Source of the DNA: Desulfobacterales bacterium
GTDB lineage: Bacteria > Desulfobacterota > Desulfobacteria > Desulfobacterales > JAHEIW01
Direction: 5' to 3'
Length of the DNA stretch: 64,000 bases
NCBI GenBank assembly: GCA_030066985.1
Contig: JASJAN010000007.1
Location: 1 to 64,000 of the forward strand
Both the position numbers and the translations under genes were made by a program. Under the pieces are notes generated by a model. The model saw only the letters and a program-made list of their open reading frames with translations. It made no database searches and was not told where the DNA came from. This document shows, piece by piece, positions 8,713 through 18,495 of this stretch (its first letter is position 1; each line of letters begins with the position of its first letter).

Positions 8713-9432
8713 TCAACGTCTCGAGTATCCGAGATTCTCCCAGCCATCTCCTCTGAGATTGACGTGGTATCCCTCGTCCCCTTCCTGAACGGGTATCTTT
8801 TTCGTGAACTTAATGGCGCCCAGTGGACATATTTCGACACAGGCTTGCAAACCGGCCGGTCCCCCTTCTCGGTTCCAGTGCGGGGTATCAGCGCAAAGGT
8901 CGCATTTTTGAGCGCGGGCCTCCTGAAAATTCCAGACAGCCCGGCTGGGCTCGTAGGGGCAGGCCTCCACGCATTGCATGCAGCCGATTTATTTTTCAGC
9001 GTAGATTCTTCTGACGTTCCCATGCTCGACATCGACCGTCAGCGCTTCCTCGAGGCAGGCTTCCAAGCAGGCGGGATCAACGCATTGTCTGCACTGCTCT
9101 AAAGTCAAATCATCCGGAAATTTTCCAAACGGGTTCTGGATTATCTGTATCCTGGCCAGTGACAAATTCTCTTCTCCATCATGGACCAGAGAACAAGCAA
9201 GCATGCAAGACATACAGCCTTGACATTTTTTTGTGTCGACCAGCAGATATCCCTCGGATACGGGGATCCCGGACTTTCCATCCTCCAACATTACAAGGGA
9301 CTCCAACCTCTCACCGGAGTCACAACCAGCAACGCCGATCAAGACCACAACGCCCCCAGCCCTTTTTAAAAAAGTCCGGCGAGATATTCCAATATCTGCT
9401 TTGTGGGGTTTTTGACTTCCTTGATCTTTCGT
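8713..9432 (-). pseudogene. Tat-signal polyferredoxin (DmsB-like), start codon ACG and internal TAA
   Basis: A single reading frame from 9432 to 8713 encodes about 240 codons: a twin-arginine signal SRRTFLK (codons 17-23), a hydrophobic stretch ending in a lipobox-like VAGC, then four [4Fe-4S] motifs: CQGCMSCMLAC, CRQCVDPACLEAC, a third reading xIGCMQCVEACP, and CDLC...CVEICP. It would carry electrons for the adjacent aldehyde oxidoreductase. Two lesions are visible. No ATG, GTG or TTG lies upstream of the Tat signal; ACG at 9432 sits where a start is expected, with AGGA 6 nt upstream. The codon for the first cysteine of the third motif is TAA (8989-8991), in frame, with no frameshift. Either the gene is decayed, or two polypeptides are made (GTG at 9348 and ATG at 8979 could restart), with loss of the signal and one ligand. 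Confidence 0.75.
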
Positions 9433-10030
9433 GGGTTATCCTATTGAATTGATCAAGTTTTAGATTGTAGATTTCGGACAAGAAGTGAATTATTGCTAAT
9501 ATTCTGAGGATCCTAAGGAATCCGTTTTTCAAAGTCAAGAGGTTGTGCTCATTTTCTCAAATTTAAGTTGGATATTATAAAATCAACTCCATACACCAAC
9601 AATGTAGCTAATGCTGACTATAAATTAGCTAGGGCTTATACACATTTTTTTTAGTCTCGATTTATTTTAGGTTTCGTGCCTTCTCCTAAAATGATGAAAA
9701 TGTAGAGAATGCATATCAATATGTACACGGTTTATAAATTATATTTTTAGCGAGCCACCACATTATATAATGGTACCGCATACTGGAGAGGGAATAGGGG
9801 ATATGGATCGTATATCGCAATTAATTCAAAGCGTTTCAAAATACCGATTCATACAGCCATTTCTTAATTATGTGAAGGATTCACGAACTCATGTATCTGA
9901 AAAATCGCCCGTTGAAAAGCATTGTTATGGTAAAAGGATTTGATATTTAAGAAGCAGCTGATTAGTTGTGATTCTATATTGTCAATCGAAATCTTGACTC
10001 ACATTCCAAATCTGTCAAACCAAGTACAGA
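9433..10030. other. About 600-bp AT-rich gap
   Basis: This lies between the polyferredoxin gene and the stop of the OYE gene, both minus strand. It contains a CCATTATATAATGG-type small palindrome near 9758 and one short plus-strand frame (9803-9943, listed separately). No RNA gene is recognised. Confidence 0.4.
9803..9943 (+). CDS. Possible 46-residue small ORF
   Basis: ATG at 9803 follows a purine-rich GGAGAGGGAATAGGGG, which could serve as ribosome site. The frame encodes MDRISQLIQSVSKYRFIQPF and ends at 9941-9943. The product is short, basic and has one cysteine. It lies alone on its strand in an AT-rich gap, and I recognise no homologue. It may be the remnant of a longer gene. Confidence 0.22.
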   Translation: MDRISQLIQSVSKYRFIQPFLNYVKDSRTHVSEKSPVEKHCYGKRI

Positions 10031-11119
10031 TTATTGCAGATAAGGTTTGTAATCCGTATACCCTTTAGCTCCCGGAGTATACCATAATGACATATCGTCA
10101 AAGGCCGTCAGGGGCCAGTTGCTCTTCAAACGCTCAGGCAGGTCCGGATTGGTGATGAAAGGGCGGCCGAAGGCCGCCAGATCCGCGTGGCCAGCTGAGA
10201 GCCTCTCTTCTGCTGTTTCCTTGGTGTAACCGCAATTGCCCATGATAATGCCGTCATATTCAGCCCGAAATTCAGCCAGCGCCATCGGCTCTCCCTGTTC
10301 ATGAAAACCAAAAGCAAGCCCATCCATGATGTGAACATATGCCAGATTCAATTTATTGAGCTCTTTTATGGTGTAGAGAAATGTATCTCGAAAATCAGGA
10401 CTGCCCATATCGTTGAACACGCCATTGGGAGAAAGACGGATACCCACCCGGTTTGACGGCCATACCGCCAGAACAGCCGCCATCACTTCTCTTAAAAAAC
10501 GATACTTGTTCTCTAAATTGCCGCCGTAATCGTCGGTCCTTAAATTCGTTTTTGAGTCCAGAAATTGATTGAGCAGATAGCCATTGGCGCTATGAACTTC
10601 GACACCGCTGAAACCGGCTTGTTTGGCATTTTGGGCAGCCTTTCGATAATCTTTCACAGTGGCCTTGATGTCATCAATTGTCATGGCCCGTGGGGTTTCG
10701 TAATCTTTTTTCCCAAGCGGCGTGTGAATCTGATCACCGTTAAGTTTTACCGCTGAGGCTGAAACCGGCAGTGCGCCATCGTGAAAGTCGCTGTGGGATG
10801 CCCGGCCGCAATGCCATAGTTGCAAAAAGATGGGCGTGCCGGTGGGCTTTAGCTTCTGGGTGACGATTTGCCAGCCCTCCACCATCTTATCGGTATAAAT
10901 GCCCGGTGAGCCCACCCAACCGTTGCCCTGGGCGGAAATGACGGTTGCTTCGGTAATCAACAAGCCGGCTGAAGCCCGTTGGAAATAGTATTCGGCCATC
11001 AGCGCATTCGCAATGCGCTCCGCACCTGCACGTCCCCTGGTCATGGGTGCCATTACGATTCTGTTTTTAAGCTTTAGGTCTCCCAACTGCAATGGTTCAA
11101 ACAGCTTGTGGTTCGTCAT
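10031..11119 (-). CDS. Old Yellow Enzyme family alkene reductase (NemA-like)
   Basis: 362 residues, the full length of the OYE (beta/alpha)8 flavoenzymes. It starts LFEPLQLGDLKLKNRIVMAP, the typical first strand binding FMN. The active-site pair is HSAN near 175, and YGGNLENKYRFLREV and AFGRPFITNPDL are both strongly conserved in the family. It should reduce activated C=C bonds such as enones or maleimides with NAD(P)H in the cytoplasm. AGGAGA lies 7 nt upstream of ATG 11119. It is monocistronic, upstream of the polyferredoxin region on the same strand but 600 bp away, so co-transcription is unlikely. Confidence 0.92.
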   Translation of the reverse strand: MTNHKLFEPLQLGDLKLKNRIVMAPMTRGRAGAERIANALMAEYYFQRASAGLLITEATVISAQGNGWVGSPGIYTDKMVEGWQIVTQKLKPTGTPIFLQLWHCGRASHSDFHDGALPVSASAVKLNGDQIHTPLGKKDYETPRAMTIDDIKATVKDYRKAAQNAKQAGFSGVEVHSANGYLLNQFLDSKTNLRTDDYGGNLENKYRFLREVMAAVLAVWPSNRVGIRLSPNGVFNDMGSPDFRDTFLYTIKELNKLNLAYVHIMDGLAFGFHEQGEPMALAEFRAEYDGIIMGNCGYTKETAEERLSAGHADLAAFGRPFITNPDLPERLKSNWPLTAFDDMSLWYTPGAKGYTDYKPYLQ

Positions 11120-11681
11120 GACGATCTCCTGTTATCCAATAGTTGATAAAATAAAGAATAGAAATTGTACAATAAGCATCTTTTAACTTTTGTCTGCTAT
11201 CAAATCGATGTTTTATACTGATATGTGATCTTATGTGATCACCGCTTGGCGGGATTCTTGGGTAATTACTGTTACATGTTGTCAGAATTAACCGATTGAG
11301 GGGCAGACAGGTTTTAACAATCGTGCTCAAACATATAAAAATTTAATGTACTTAAAAATTTGCTCTAAATATTAATTTGGGGGCAATAAGGCACCTTATG
11401 AATTAGATCTGTCTTTTTGATATTTTTTTCATACCTGTAAAATGGCTCAGGTTGTGGTATTTTCAATATATCACCACCTGTAATAATCTATATTTTATTG
11501 ACTAAAATTTAACTATTTGGTTATAAAATCGATAACGATTTCCGATGTTCCTATTCCACATGACCTGAATCGGTACGCCATTTTCAGAATCGAAGCCTCT
11601 TTCTGACCTGGATTTTACGTTCCTACGAAATTCCACATTATGAGTTCATTTGTTTGAAACCTATATGGGGGAGGTGCCATT
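11120..11681. other. Divergent promoter region between OYE and cyclase genes
   Basis: 562 bp between two divergent genes. Near 11220-11245, TATGTGATC is directly repeated (TATGTGATCTTATGTGATCA) and includes the palindrome GTGATCAC, reminiscent of a CRP/FNR-type operator but not a clean consensus. Near 11450-11480 an imperfect CAGGTTGTGGT/ACCACCTG inverted repeat is present. These are candidate regulatory sites only. Confidence 0.35.
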
Positions 11682-13967
11682 ATGGCAGATGAAGGTTTTA
11701 AACGTAAACTCACCGCTATCCTCAGTGCCGATGTTGAAGGCTATAGTCGTCTTATGGGCGATGATGAAGAAGCCACTGTCCGTACCCTGACAGCCTACCG
11801 AGAAGTTCTCAATGCCCTTATCCAGCAACACAATGGCCAGGTGTTGGATTCTCCGGGTGACAACTTGCTGGCTGAGTTTGTCAGCGTGGTCGATGCGGTG
11901 CAGTGTGCGGTGGCCGTTCAAAAAGAGATAAAAGCCCGTAACGATCAACTGCCGGAAAACAGAAAGATGCGGTTCAGAATCGGTATCAATCTGGGTGATG
12001 TCATTCAGGAAGAAGAGCGAATATATGGTGATGGTGTTAACATCGCTGCAAGACTGGAAGGTTTGTCTGAGCCGGGAGGCATCTGCATCTCCAAGACCGC
12101 TTTTGATCACATCGAAAGTAAATTACCTTATGGATATGATTTTATTGGCGATCAGATGGTAAAAAATATTACTAAACCAGTAGGTGCCTATCGGGTTCTG
12201 ATGGATCCCAGAGTGACGGTTTCAGGAAAGCCCGTAGTTGAAAAATCTTCACCAACACGGCGAACGCCGATTCTGGTTGGAGCGGTGGCGGTGCTTTTAT
12301 TGGCAGTTGCTGTGGGAATATGGCAGTTTTATTTGCGTCGCCCGGCAACCGAGCCTGCCGAGGTAAAAGAGATGGCCTCTGAAGTAGCTGATAATCCTTC
12401 CATTGCTGTGCTGCCCTTTAGCAATTTGAGCGATGACCCCAAGCAGGAGTATTTTGCTGACGGTATGACCGATGAGCTAATAACGGATCTTTCTAAAATA
12501 TCGGGCCTAAGGGTCATCTCCCGTAATTCATCCTTTACTTATAAAGGAAAACCGGCGAAGGTGCAGCAAGTTGCCGAGGAGCTAAATGTAAAATACGTGC
12601 TCGAAGGCAGCATCCAAAGGGCCGGTGACCGTGTGCGAATCAGAGCTCAGCTCATTGATGGCGCCACAGATCACCATCTTTGGGCGGAAAGCTACGATGC
12701 TGTCATGGAAAACATCTTTGATCTGCAGGATAGGATCACGAAGGAAATTGCAGCAATCCTGGAGGTTAAATTGACAGTTAAAGAGCAGAATCGACTGGCC
12801 AAAAAAGAAACAACAAACATTAAAGCTTACGATGCTTTTGTTAAAGGGTGGGAGCATTTACATCGACAGACGCATGATGATTTAATCCAGGCTATCGCTT
12901 CATTTACGGAAGCCATCGAGTTAGACCCTGCGTACAGTCGGGCGCACGCCGCTTTAGCGTGGGCGTATCTAAGTACTTCACTTCGGTTTAAATGGCGGGA
13001 CCTTTTCGAATGGCACAATCATTACAGGGTCACTGCACGGAAATATTTAAATTTAGCCATGCGCAATCCGAATTCCACTTCTCACCTGGTGGCAAGCAAA
13101 ATGGCGATGTTTCGGCGTCAATACGAAGACTCTCTTTCCCATGCCCAGCTCGCACTTACCTTTGATGCCAACGACCCGGACGCTAATTTAAACATGGCCT
13201 GGATTTTAATGGCCACTGGAAAGCCCGAGGAAGGTCTTGACTTTGTGAACAAAGCAATGCAGCTCGACCCTCGTAACATCGCCGCTCCCTTATCCGCTTC
13301 AGGAATGGCCTATTTTATAATGGGTGACCTGCAAAAGGCTGCAACGATGACCGAAAGAGCGATAAATCACAATCCGACAATCGCTGATCACTATGAGAGG
13401 CTTTCAGTAATCTATGCACTCTTGGGCCGAAACCAGGATGCTGAGGCTGCCTACAATAAATGCCTGAAGGATTGGACTACAGGGAGATTTCCAGCAACCG
13501 TGACAACCGTTATGAGCTCTTTTTGTATTAAAGACCGAAAAGTTGCCGATCGTTACGCTGATGGACTGGTTAAAGCGGGTTGGCCGGGAAAACCCACGGA
13601 ATATTACAAAATTTATCAGGAAAATAAATTGACGGGTGAAGAGATCCGAAGCTTAGTCTCGGGTCAGGAAATTACAATATACGAATTTGGCAAAACAACC
13701 TGGGTTGATTATGACGAAAACGGTAGGTTGAATGATTTATCTAGATTGAGAGAAGGACAATGGTGGATTGCGGGTGACAGTTTCTGCTACAGATTGGAAG
13801 GCGAAACAGCTGAATATCATGTAAAAGGGGCTGAGAAAGATTTACCCAGATTAAAAGGCTTAGACAACTGTGGAGAAATATATCGCAATCCCGATTCAGA
13901 GCCCGGCTCAGGGCAACAATATTTATATGTTAAGGACTACTTCATCGCAGCACTGACAACTAAATAA
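11682..13967 (+). CDS. Class III adenylate/guanylate cyclase fused to TolB-like and TPR domains
   Basis: 761 residues. The class III cyclase domain is at about 8-175, with metal aspartates D17 (SADVEGYSRL) and D60 (GDNLLAEF) and transition-state residues N120 and R124 (NIAARLEG). One membrane segment lies at 195-217, then a TolB-N/FlgO-like domain at about 238-350 (PSIAVLPFSNLSDD), then TPR repeats at about 380-600. The last 120 residues are unassigned and include a WVDYDENGRLN strand pattern. The cyclase is cytoplasmic and the TPR part should be extracytoplasmic. This architecture is widespread in proteobacteria, but the signal is mostly unknown. GGGGAGGTG sits 5 nt before ATG. It is monocistronic. 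A cNMP-binding receptor is encoded at 60675, a possible but distant effector. Confidence 0.88.
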   Translation: MADEGFKRKLTAILSADVEGYSRLMGDDEEATVRTLTAYREVLNALIQQHNGQVLDSPGDNLLAEFVSVVDAVQCAVAVQKEIKARNDQLPENRKMRFRIGINLGDVIQEEERIYGDGVNIAARLEGLSEPGGICISKTAFDHIESKLPYGYDFIGDQMVKNITKPVGAYRVLMDPRVTVSGKPVVEKSSPTRRTPILVGAVAVLLLAVAVGIWQFYLRRPATEPAEVKEMASEVADNPSIAVLPFSNLSDDPKQEYFADGMTDELITDLSKISGLRVISRNSSFTYKGKPAKVQQVAEELNVKYVLEGSIQRAGDRVRIRAQLIDGATDHHLWAESYDAVMENIFDLQDRITKEIAAILEVKLTVKEQNRLAKKETTNIKAYDAFVKGWEHLHRQTHDDLIQAIASFTEAIELDPAYSRAHAALAWAYLSTSLRFKWRDLFEWHNHYRVTARKYLNLAMRNPNSTSHLVASKMAMFRRQYEDSLSHAQLALTFDANDPDANLNMAWILMATGKPEEGLDFVNKAMQLDPRNIAAPLSASGMAYFIMGDLQKAATMTERAINHNPTIADHYERLSVIYALLGRNQDAEAAYNKCLKDWTTGRFPATVTTVMSSFCIKDRKVADRYADGLVKAGWPGKPTEYYKIYQENKLTGEEIRSLVSGQEITIYEFGKTTWVDYDENGRLNDLSRLREGQWWIAGDSFCYRLEGETAEYHVKGAEKDLPRLKGLDNCGEIYRNPDSEPGSGQQYLYVKDYFIAALTTK

Positions 13968-14403
13968 TGATTTTTGAATACTTTATGTTTCTGCCAAAAA
14001 AGCAATCACTCAATATTGAAGATACCGCCAACCTATATGTAATTTAGCGCCCCCAATATTCTTGTGATATTCATTTTATACTTCAGCATTAAAATATGAT
14101 CACCCTCGCTATATGCCACTTTTGCAAATTTGTTTAGGCAACCATTTTAATGCGCACCCACTTAAAAAATCGCCTACCGAGCGGTCAGCGCGTAGAATTT
14201 TATAATATATTGATATTATGTAAAAATATTTACTTTATTTGCATTCAAAAATAGACTGTGATAAACTTTTTATAGGCAACATCACAAACAAAATCGATAA
14301 CCTACGTCAAGTTTCAAGCCTGCCCGTTTGATACCTTGTCCGGCAGATTTGAACAGCCACCGATCTGTCTCATCGGGTTAACAATAGATCGATAAGGACG
14401 CCT
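13968..14403. other. 436-bp gap upstream of the histidine-kinase gene
   Basis: This holds the promoter of the two-component operon and the 3' flank of the cyclase gene. It is AT-rich at 14190-14260 (TATAATATATTGATATTATG). No coding frame, hairpin or RNA gene is evident. Confidence 0.4.
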
Positions 14404-16011
14404 TTGTTTATTCGCGGTCTGAGAACAAAAATTGCGCTCAACATTGCCATTCTCTTTTTAGTGGCCATGCTGTTGATTAATATTGTTGCCATGATGACAG
14501 CCAAGCGGGTCATCATCCGCAAAGAAGCCTCGCGGGGTCATTTTCTGTTATCCACCTTAACTGCTGATCTGCAGGCCATGCTGAACTTGGGTATGGCCTC
14601 AACACCCCGGCTTTCGAAGGCACAGGTATTTGGTTTATTGGCTGAAGGTGGTGTCTCCGGAGCCCTGGTTGTGGGCAAAAACAATGAGCGCGTCACTTTC
14701 GGCAAAAGTTCTGAGGTCTTGCAGGATACGATGTTAAAGTACTGCCGCACCGTGATGCAATCCAAGAAGCGAACGACCCACTTTTTCGGAAACACCTGGG
14801 GTGTTTTTTGGCAGCAGCACAGCGATCTCATCATTTCGGCCCCGTTGCTGGAAAACAGCCGGGTTGTCGCCGCTGCCAGCATCGTCTTGCCGCTGGAGGG
14901 AATTTACCAAGCCCTGCGACGCTCCCAGAAGATGCTGTTTATCTATTTATTTCTCAATACCGTCATTTTAACCTTCATTGGCATTTATCGGCTTTCAAAA
15001 GTATATTTTTTGCCATTGGCCAGGCTGGCGCGCCGGGCAGAAGAATATCAGGAAGATGATGACATGCTGTTTTCGGTGCGCAAAGAGGATAATGAGCTAA
15101 ACAAGCTGTCGGGCTCCTTAAACAGCATGTTGCGGCGCATATCCGCGGATAAAGAAAAGCTACGGTCAACCGTCAATTCGCTTGAGATCGCCAACCTGGA
15201 ATTGAAAAAAGCCCAGGAAGAAATCATTCGTGCTGAAAAATTGGCTTCGGTGGGGCGGTTGTCAGCCGGGATCGCTCATGAAATCGGCAACCCCATTGGG
15301 ATTGTCATGGGATATCTCGAATTGCTCAAGCAAAAAGACACGCCGGCCAGTGAGAAAGAAGAGTATATTCAACGCACAGAGGATGAAATTGAGCGGATCA
15401 ACACCATCATTCGTCAACTTTTGGAAATCTCGCGACCGTCAAAAGCCGGCTTAAAGGTTGTGGCGGTTCATGATTTAATTGATGATATTTCCCAGGTCCT
15501 CAACGTGCAACCGTTGATGTCCAACATTAAACTTGAATGCAAATTGGAAGCCTACAACGACAAGGTAGTTGCCGATGCCAATCAACTGCGGCAGGTATTT
15601 TTGAACTTGATGATCAATGCCGCCGATGCTATCTCATCCGCCGACAGGCCCGCTAACGGAAAGCTCGTTATCGAAAGCGCGCAGGTCACAGAAAAACAAG
15701 ATCAATCTGCTCAAGAACCACCGCTTTTAAAAATCACTTTTATAGATAATGGCCCCGGCATTTCCGAAGATAACATCGGCAATATTTTTGATCCCTTTTA
15801 CACGACCAAAGAACCCGGTAAGGGCACTGGGTTGGGGCTTTCGGTTAGTTTTATGATCGTTCAGGGATTTGGCGGTAAAATGACGGTAAACAGCAAAAAG
15901 GAAGAGGGCACCAGCATGACAATTTTGCTGCCGCTGGTTGCAAACGAAGGCGACATTAATGCGCAGCAAGATCCCTCGGCCCAACTACAAAAAGGAATGT
16001 TAACTCAATGA
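14404..16011 (+). CDS. Membrane sensor histidine kinase
   Basis: 535 residues. TM1 at about 10-32, a periplasmic sensor of about 140 residues, TM2 at about 177-197, HAMP at about 198-250, a coiled linker, then HisKA with phospho-acceptor H292 (SAGIAHEIGNP) and a HATPase_c domain with NLMINAADAI (N box), DNGPGI (G1) and GTGLGLS (G2). The start is TTG at 14404 with AAGGA 6 nt upstream; no ATG or GTG fits better. It overlaps the response-regulator gene by 4 bp (ATGA), so the two are translationally coupled and form a pair of the NtrB/ZraS kind. The stimulus is not evident. Confidence 0.9.
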   Translation: MFIRGLRTKIALNIAILFLVAMLLINIVAMMTAKRVIIRKEASRGHFLLSTLTADLQAMLNLGMASTPRLSKAQVFGLLAEGGVSGALVVGKNNERVTFGKSSEVLQDTMLKYCRTVMQSKKRTTHFFGNTWGVFWQQHSDLIISAPLLENSRVVAAASIVLPLEGIYQALRRSQKMLFIYLFLNTVILTFIGIYRLSKVYFLPLARLARRAEEYQEDDDMLFSVRKEDNELNKLSGSLNSMLRRISADKEKLRSTVNSLEIANLELKKAQEEIIRAEKLASVGRLSAGIAHEIGNPIGIVMGYLELLKQKDTPASEKEEYIQRTEDEIERINTIIRQLLEISRPSKAGLKVVAVHDLIDDISQVLNVQPLMSNIKLECKLEAYNDKVVADANQLRQVFLNLMINAADAISSADRPANGKLVIESAQVTEKQDQSAQEPPLLKITFIDNGPGISEDNIGNIFDPFYTTKEPGKGTGLGLSVSFMIVQGFGGKMTVNSKKEEGTSMTILLPLVANEGDINAQQDPSAQLQKGMLTQ

Positions 16012-17396
16012 CATCTAAAATGCCGGGAAAACAGCTCCTCATCATAGATGACGAAGAAAACATGCGGCACATGCTGTCAAAGGTGCTCAGCAAAGCCGGT
16101 TATGCCATAGAGACGGCTTCGAACGGTCATGAAGGTTTGAAAATGACAACCGGCAACGATTTTGATTTTATTCTCTGTGATATAAAGATGCCCAATATGA
16201 GCGGTATGGATTTTTTAAAAGCCGCGCGTGATAAAATCAGCTCCACCACCGTGATCATGATGTCGGCCTACGGGACGATTGACACGGCTATTGAGGCCAT
16301 GAAGCTGGGGGCCTATGATTATATCTCAAAACCATTTAAAACCGATGAAGTTTACCTGACGCTAAAAAAAGCAGAAGAACGCGAAAGTCTCAGACAGGAA
16401 AACCGTCTGCTCAAAGAGCATATCAAAAAAATTGAAGGCAATCTCAATTTTGGCAATTTGGTGGCCAAAAGCGACGCCATGCAGAAAACCCTGCGTATAG
16501 CCGCTAAGGCCGCCCAATACAAGACCACCGTATTGATCTTAGGCGATAGTGGCACGGGCAAAGAGTTAATTGCCCGGGCCATTCATAGTGAAGGCGATCG
16601 GTCAGATATGCCACTGGTTCCGGTAAATTGCGGCGGTATTCCCGAAACATTGCTTGAAAGTGAATTGTTCGGTTATAAAAAAGGCGCTTTTACCGGTGCC
16701 GACAAAAACAAAAAGGGGTTATTTCAGGAAGCCCACAGGGGGACGATTTTTTTGGATGAAATCGGTGAGCTGCCATTGGCACTTCAGGTTAAACTGTTAA
16801 GGGTTTTGCAGGAAAATGAAGTCCGCATGATCGGTGACTCAAAGTCGACTCAAATTGACGTACGGGTCATTGCGGCCACATCCAGAAACCTTGAAGAAGA
16901 CGTGAAAATGGGGGCCTTTCGAGAGGATCTTTATTACCGCCTGAATGTGCTGTCTATAAAGATTCCCCCCTTGCGGGAACGGGCAGAGGACATCCCTTTG
17001 TTATGTGATCATTTTTTAGAGCGCTATTCCCGCAGCCTCAAAAAACACATAACTGACATTTCGCCCGCTGCCATGTCGCGTTTGCTGGAATACCCCTGGC
17101 CTGGAAATGTGAGAGAGCTGGAAAATGCCATCGAACGAGCGCTTGTGCTGGTTGAAGGGGATGTGCTGCTTCCCGAGCATTTTCCTTCCGAGCTCGGCCA
17201 GCAGGTGGGAGGGGATGCCACCGATTTGCCATTTGATGGTTTCTCTTTGAAAGCTGCACAAAAATTGATGGAAGAAAAACTGATCACCAAGGCGCTTACA
17301 GAGACCGGCGGCAATCGCACTCAAGCAGCCCGGTTGCTGGAGATCAGTCATCCGTCGCTGCTTACTAAGATCAAAGCCTACAATATCGACCTTTGA
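16008..17396 (+). CDS. Sigma54-dependent response regulator (NtrC family)
   Basis: 462 residues: receiver domain with acceptor D58 (LCDIKMP), AAA+ sigma54-activation domain with Walker A GDSGTGKE (179-186), the GAFTGA loop at 226-231 that contacts sigma54, Walker B FLDEIGE, and a Fis-type helix-turn-helix at the C-terminus (ETGGNRTQAARLLEIS). The cognate kinase is encoded immediately upstream with a 4-bp overlap. It would activate sigma54 promoters on phosphorylation. The target genes are not identifiable here. Transcription probably ends in the palindrome at 17398-17505. Confidence 0.93.
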   Translation: MTSKMPGKQLLIIDDEENMRHMLSKVLSKAGYAIETASNGHEGLKMTTGNDFDFILCDIKMPNMSGMDFLKAARDKISSTTVIMMSAYGTIDTAIEAMKLGAYDYISKPFKTDEVYLTLKKAEERESLRQENRLLKEHIKKIEGNLNFGNLVAKSDAMQKTLRIAAKAAQYKTTVLILGDSGTGKELIARAIHSEGDRSDMPLVPVNCGGIPETLLESELFGYKKGAFTGADKNKKGLFQEAHRGTIFLDEIGELPLALQVKLLRVLQENEVRMIGDSKSTQIDVRVIAATSRNLEEDVKMGAFREDLYYRLNVLSIKIPPLRERAEDIPLLCDHFLERYSRSLKKHITDISPAAMSRLLEYPWPGNVRELENAIERALVLVEGDVLLPEHFPSELGQQVGGDATDLPFDGFSLKAAQKLMEEKLITKALTETGGNRTQAARLLEISHPSLLTKIKAYNIDL

Positions 17397-17397
17397 T

Positions 17398-17505
17398 GGT
17401 TAACCCGTTGAGCCCGTTAGCCCGTTTCCGGTTAAAAAATATAACCAGAGCTTTTCCATTTTTAACGGGCTCAACTGGCCCAACTGGCTAACCGGCCCAA
17501 CCGAT
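17398..17505. repeat. Palindromic element A (CCCGTT words) in a convergent gap
   Basis: GTTGAGCCCGTT (17407-17418) is the exact complement of AACGGGCTCAAC (17464-17475). The left arm repeats CCCGTT three times and the right arm repeats CAACTGGC/CAACCG words. It fills the whole gap between the response-regulator and FabH stop codons and probably terminates transcription in both directions. A related element lies at 23648-23735. Confidence 0.65.
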
Positions 17506-18495
17506 TTAATCGATCGCCCAGCGCAGCAACACGCTGCCCCAGGTGAAGCCGGCACCAAAGGCCGCCAAAACGATCCAATCGCCTTTCTGCAATTTATTCG
17601 CCCGGTATGTCTCTGATAAGGCAAGCGGAATGGTGGCGGCTGTTGTATTGCCATATTTACTGATATTGATCACCACCCGTTCGGGATCCAGCCCTATTTT
17701 TTTTGCAGTTGCATCAATGATGCGGTAATTGGCTTGATGGGGTATGAGGAAACGAATATCGTTGTCGCTTAAGTTATTTCGTTCGACGATTTTTGCCGAT
17801 ACGTCCGCCATTCCAACCACCGCATGCTTGAATACCGTCCTGCCGTCCTGATAGATATAGTGCATTTTTTTATCAACTGTTTCGTGCGATGCCGGATAGA
17901 TACTGCCACCTGCCTCAATACTGAGGGATTCGGCTCCGGAGCCGTCCAAGTGCAGGATAAAATCCTCGATCCCCAAATCGTCATTATCGTATGCTTCCAA
18001 CAGAACTGCACCGGCTCCATCTCCAAAGAGCACACAGGTGGATCGGTCCTCATAATTGGTGATCGCGCTCATTTTATCGGCACCGATAACCAGCACTTTT
18101 TTGTGACGACCGCTTTCTATAAATGATGCCCCGGTGGTCAAGGCACACATAAAGCCGGTACAACCACCGTTGATATCATAGCCCCAGCTATTGCTGGCGC
18201 CCAGATCTCTTTGAACAAATGAAGCCGCTGAGGGAACCGGCATATCCGGTGTCACCGTAGCAAACAGGATTAAATCTAAATCCTCAGGGGCAGTGTGTGT
18301 TTCTTCAAGAACAACCTGGGCTGCTTTAGTTGCCATGTAAGAGGTGCCGATTTCTTTGTCCAGTATGCGACGTTCTTTTATTCCAGTGCGGCTGGTAATC
18401 CATTCATCATTGGTGTCGACCATTTCTTCCAGGTCACGATTGGATAGTATTTTATCCGGCACATAATGTCCGACTCCGGAGATGATTGCACGCAT
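17506..18495 (-). CDS. fabH: 3-oxoacyl-ACP synthase III (FabH)
   Basis: 329 residues. It condenses acetyl-CoA with malonyl-ACP to begin fatty-acid synthesis in the cytoplasm. The catalytic triad is visible: Cys112 in DINGGCTGFM, His in LIPHQANYR and Asn in KYGNTTAATIP. It has the usual FabH N-terminus (RAIISGVGHYVPDKILSN) and normal length. ATG 18495 is preceded by AAGGAGG at good spacing. It is not in a fab cluster here; it stands alone, convergent with the response regulator. Confidence 0.95.
   Translation of the reverse strand: MRAIISGVGHYVPDKILSNRDLEEMVDTNDEWITSRTGIKERRILDKEIGTSYMATKAAQVVLEETHTAPEDLDLILFATVTPDMPVPSAASFVQRDLGASNSWGYDINGGCTGFMCALTTGASFIESGRHKKVLVIGADKMSAITNYEDRSTCVLFGDGAGAVLLEAYDNDDLGIEDFILHLDGSGAESLSIEAGGSIYPASHETVDKKMHYIYQDGRTVFKHAVVGMADVSAKIVERNNLSDNDIRFLIPHQANYRIIDATAKKIGLDPERVVINISKYGNTTAATIPLALSETYRANKLQKGDWIVLAAFGAGFTWGSVLLRWAID

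Noticed and set aside
8989-8991. The TAA as a recoded selenocysteine or pyrrolysine codon
   Set aside because: Selenocysteine uses UGA and pyrrolysine UAG; TAA is not known to be recoded in such a way. A cysteine-to-stop loss or assembly error is simpler.
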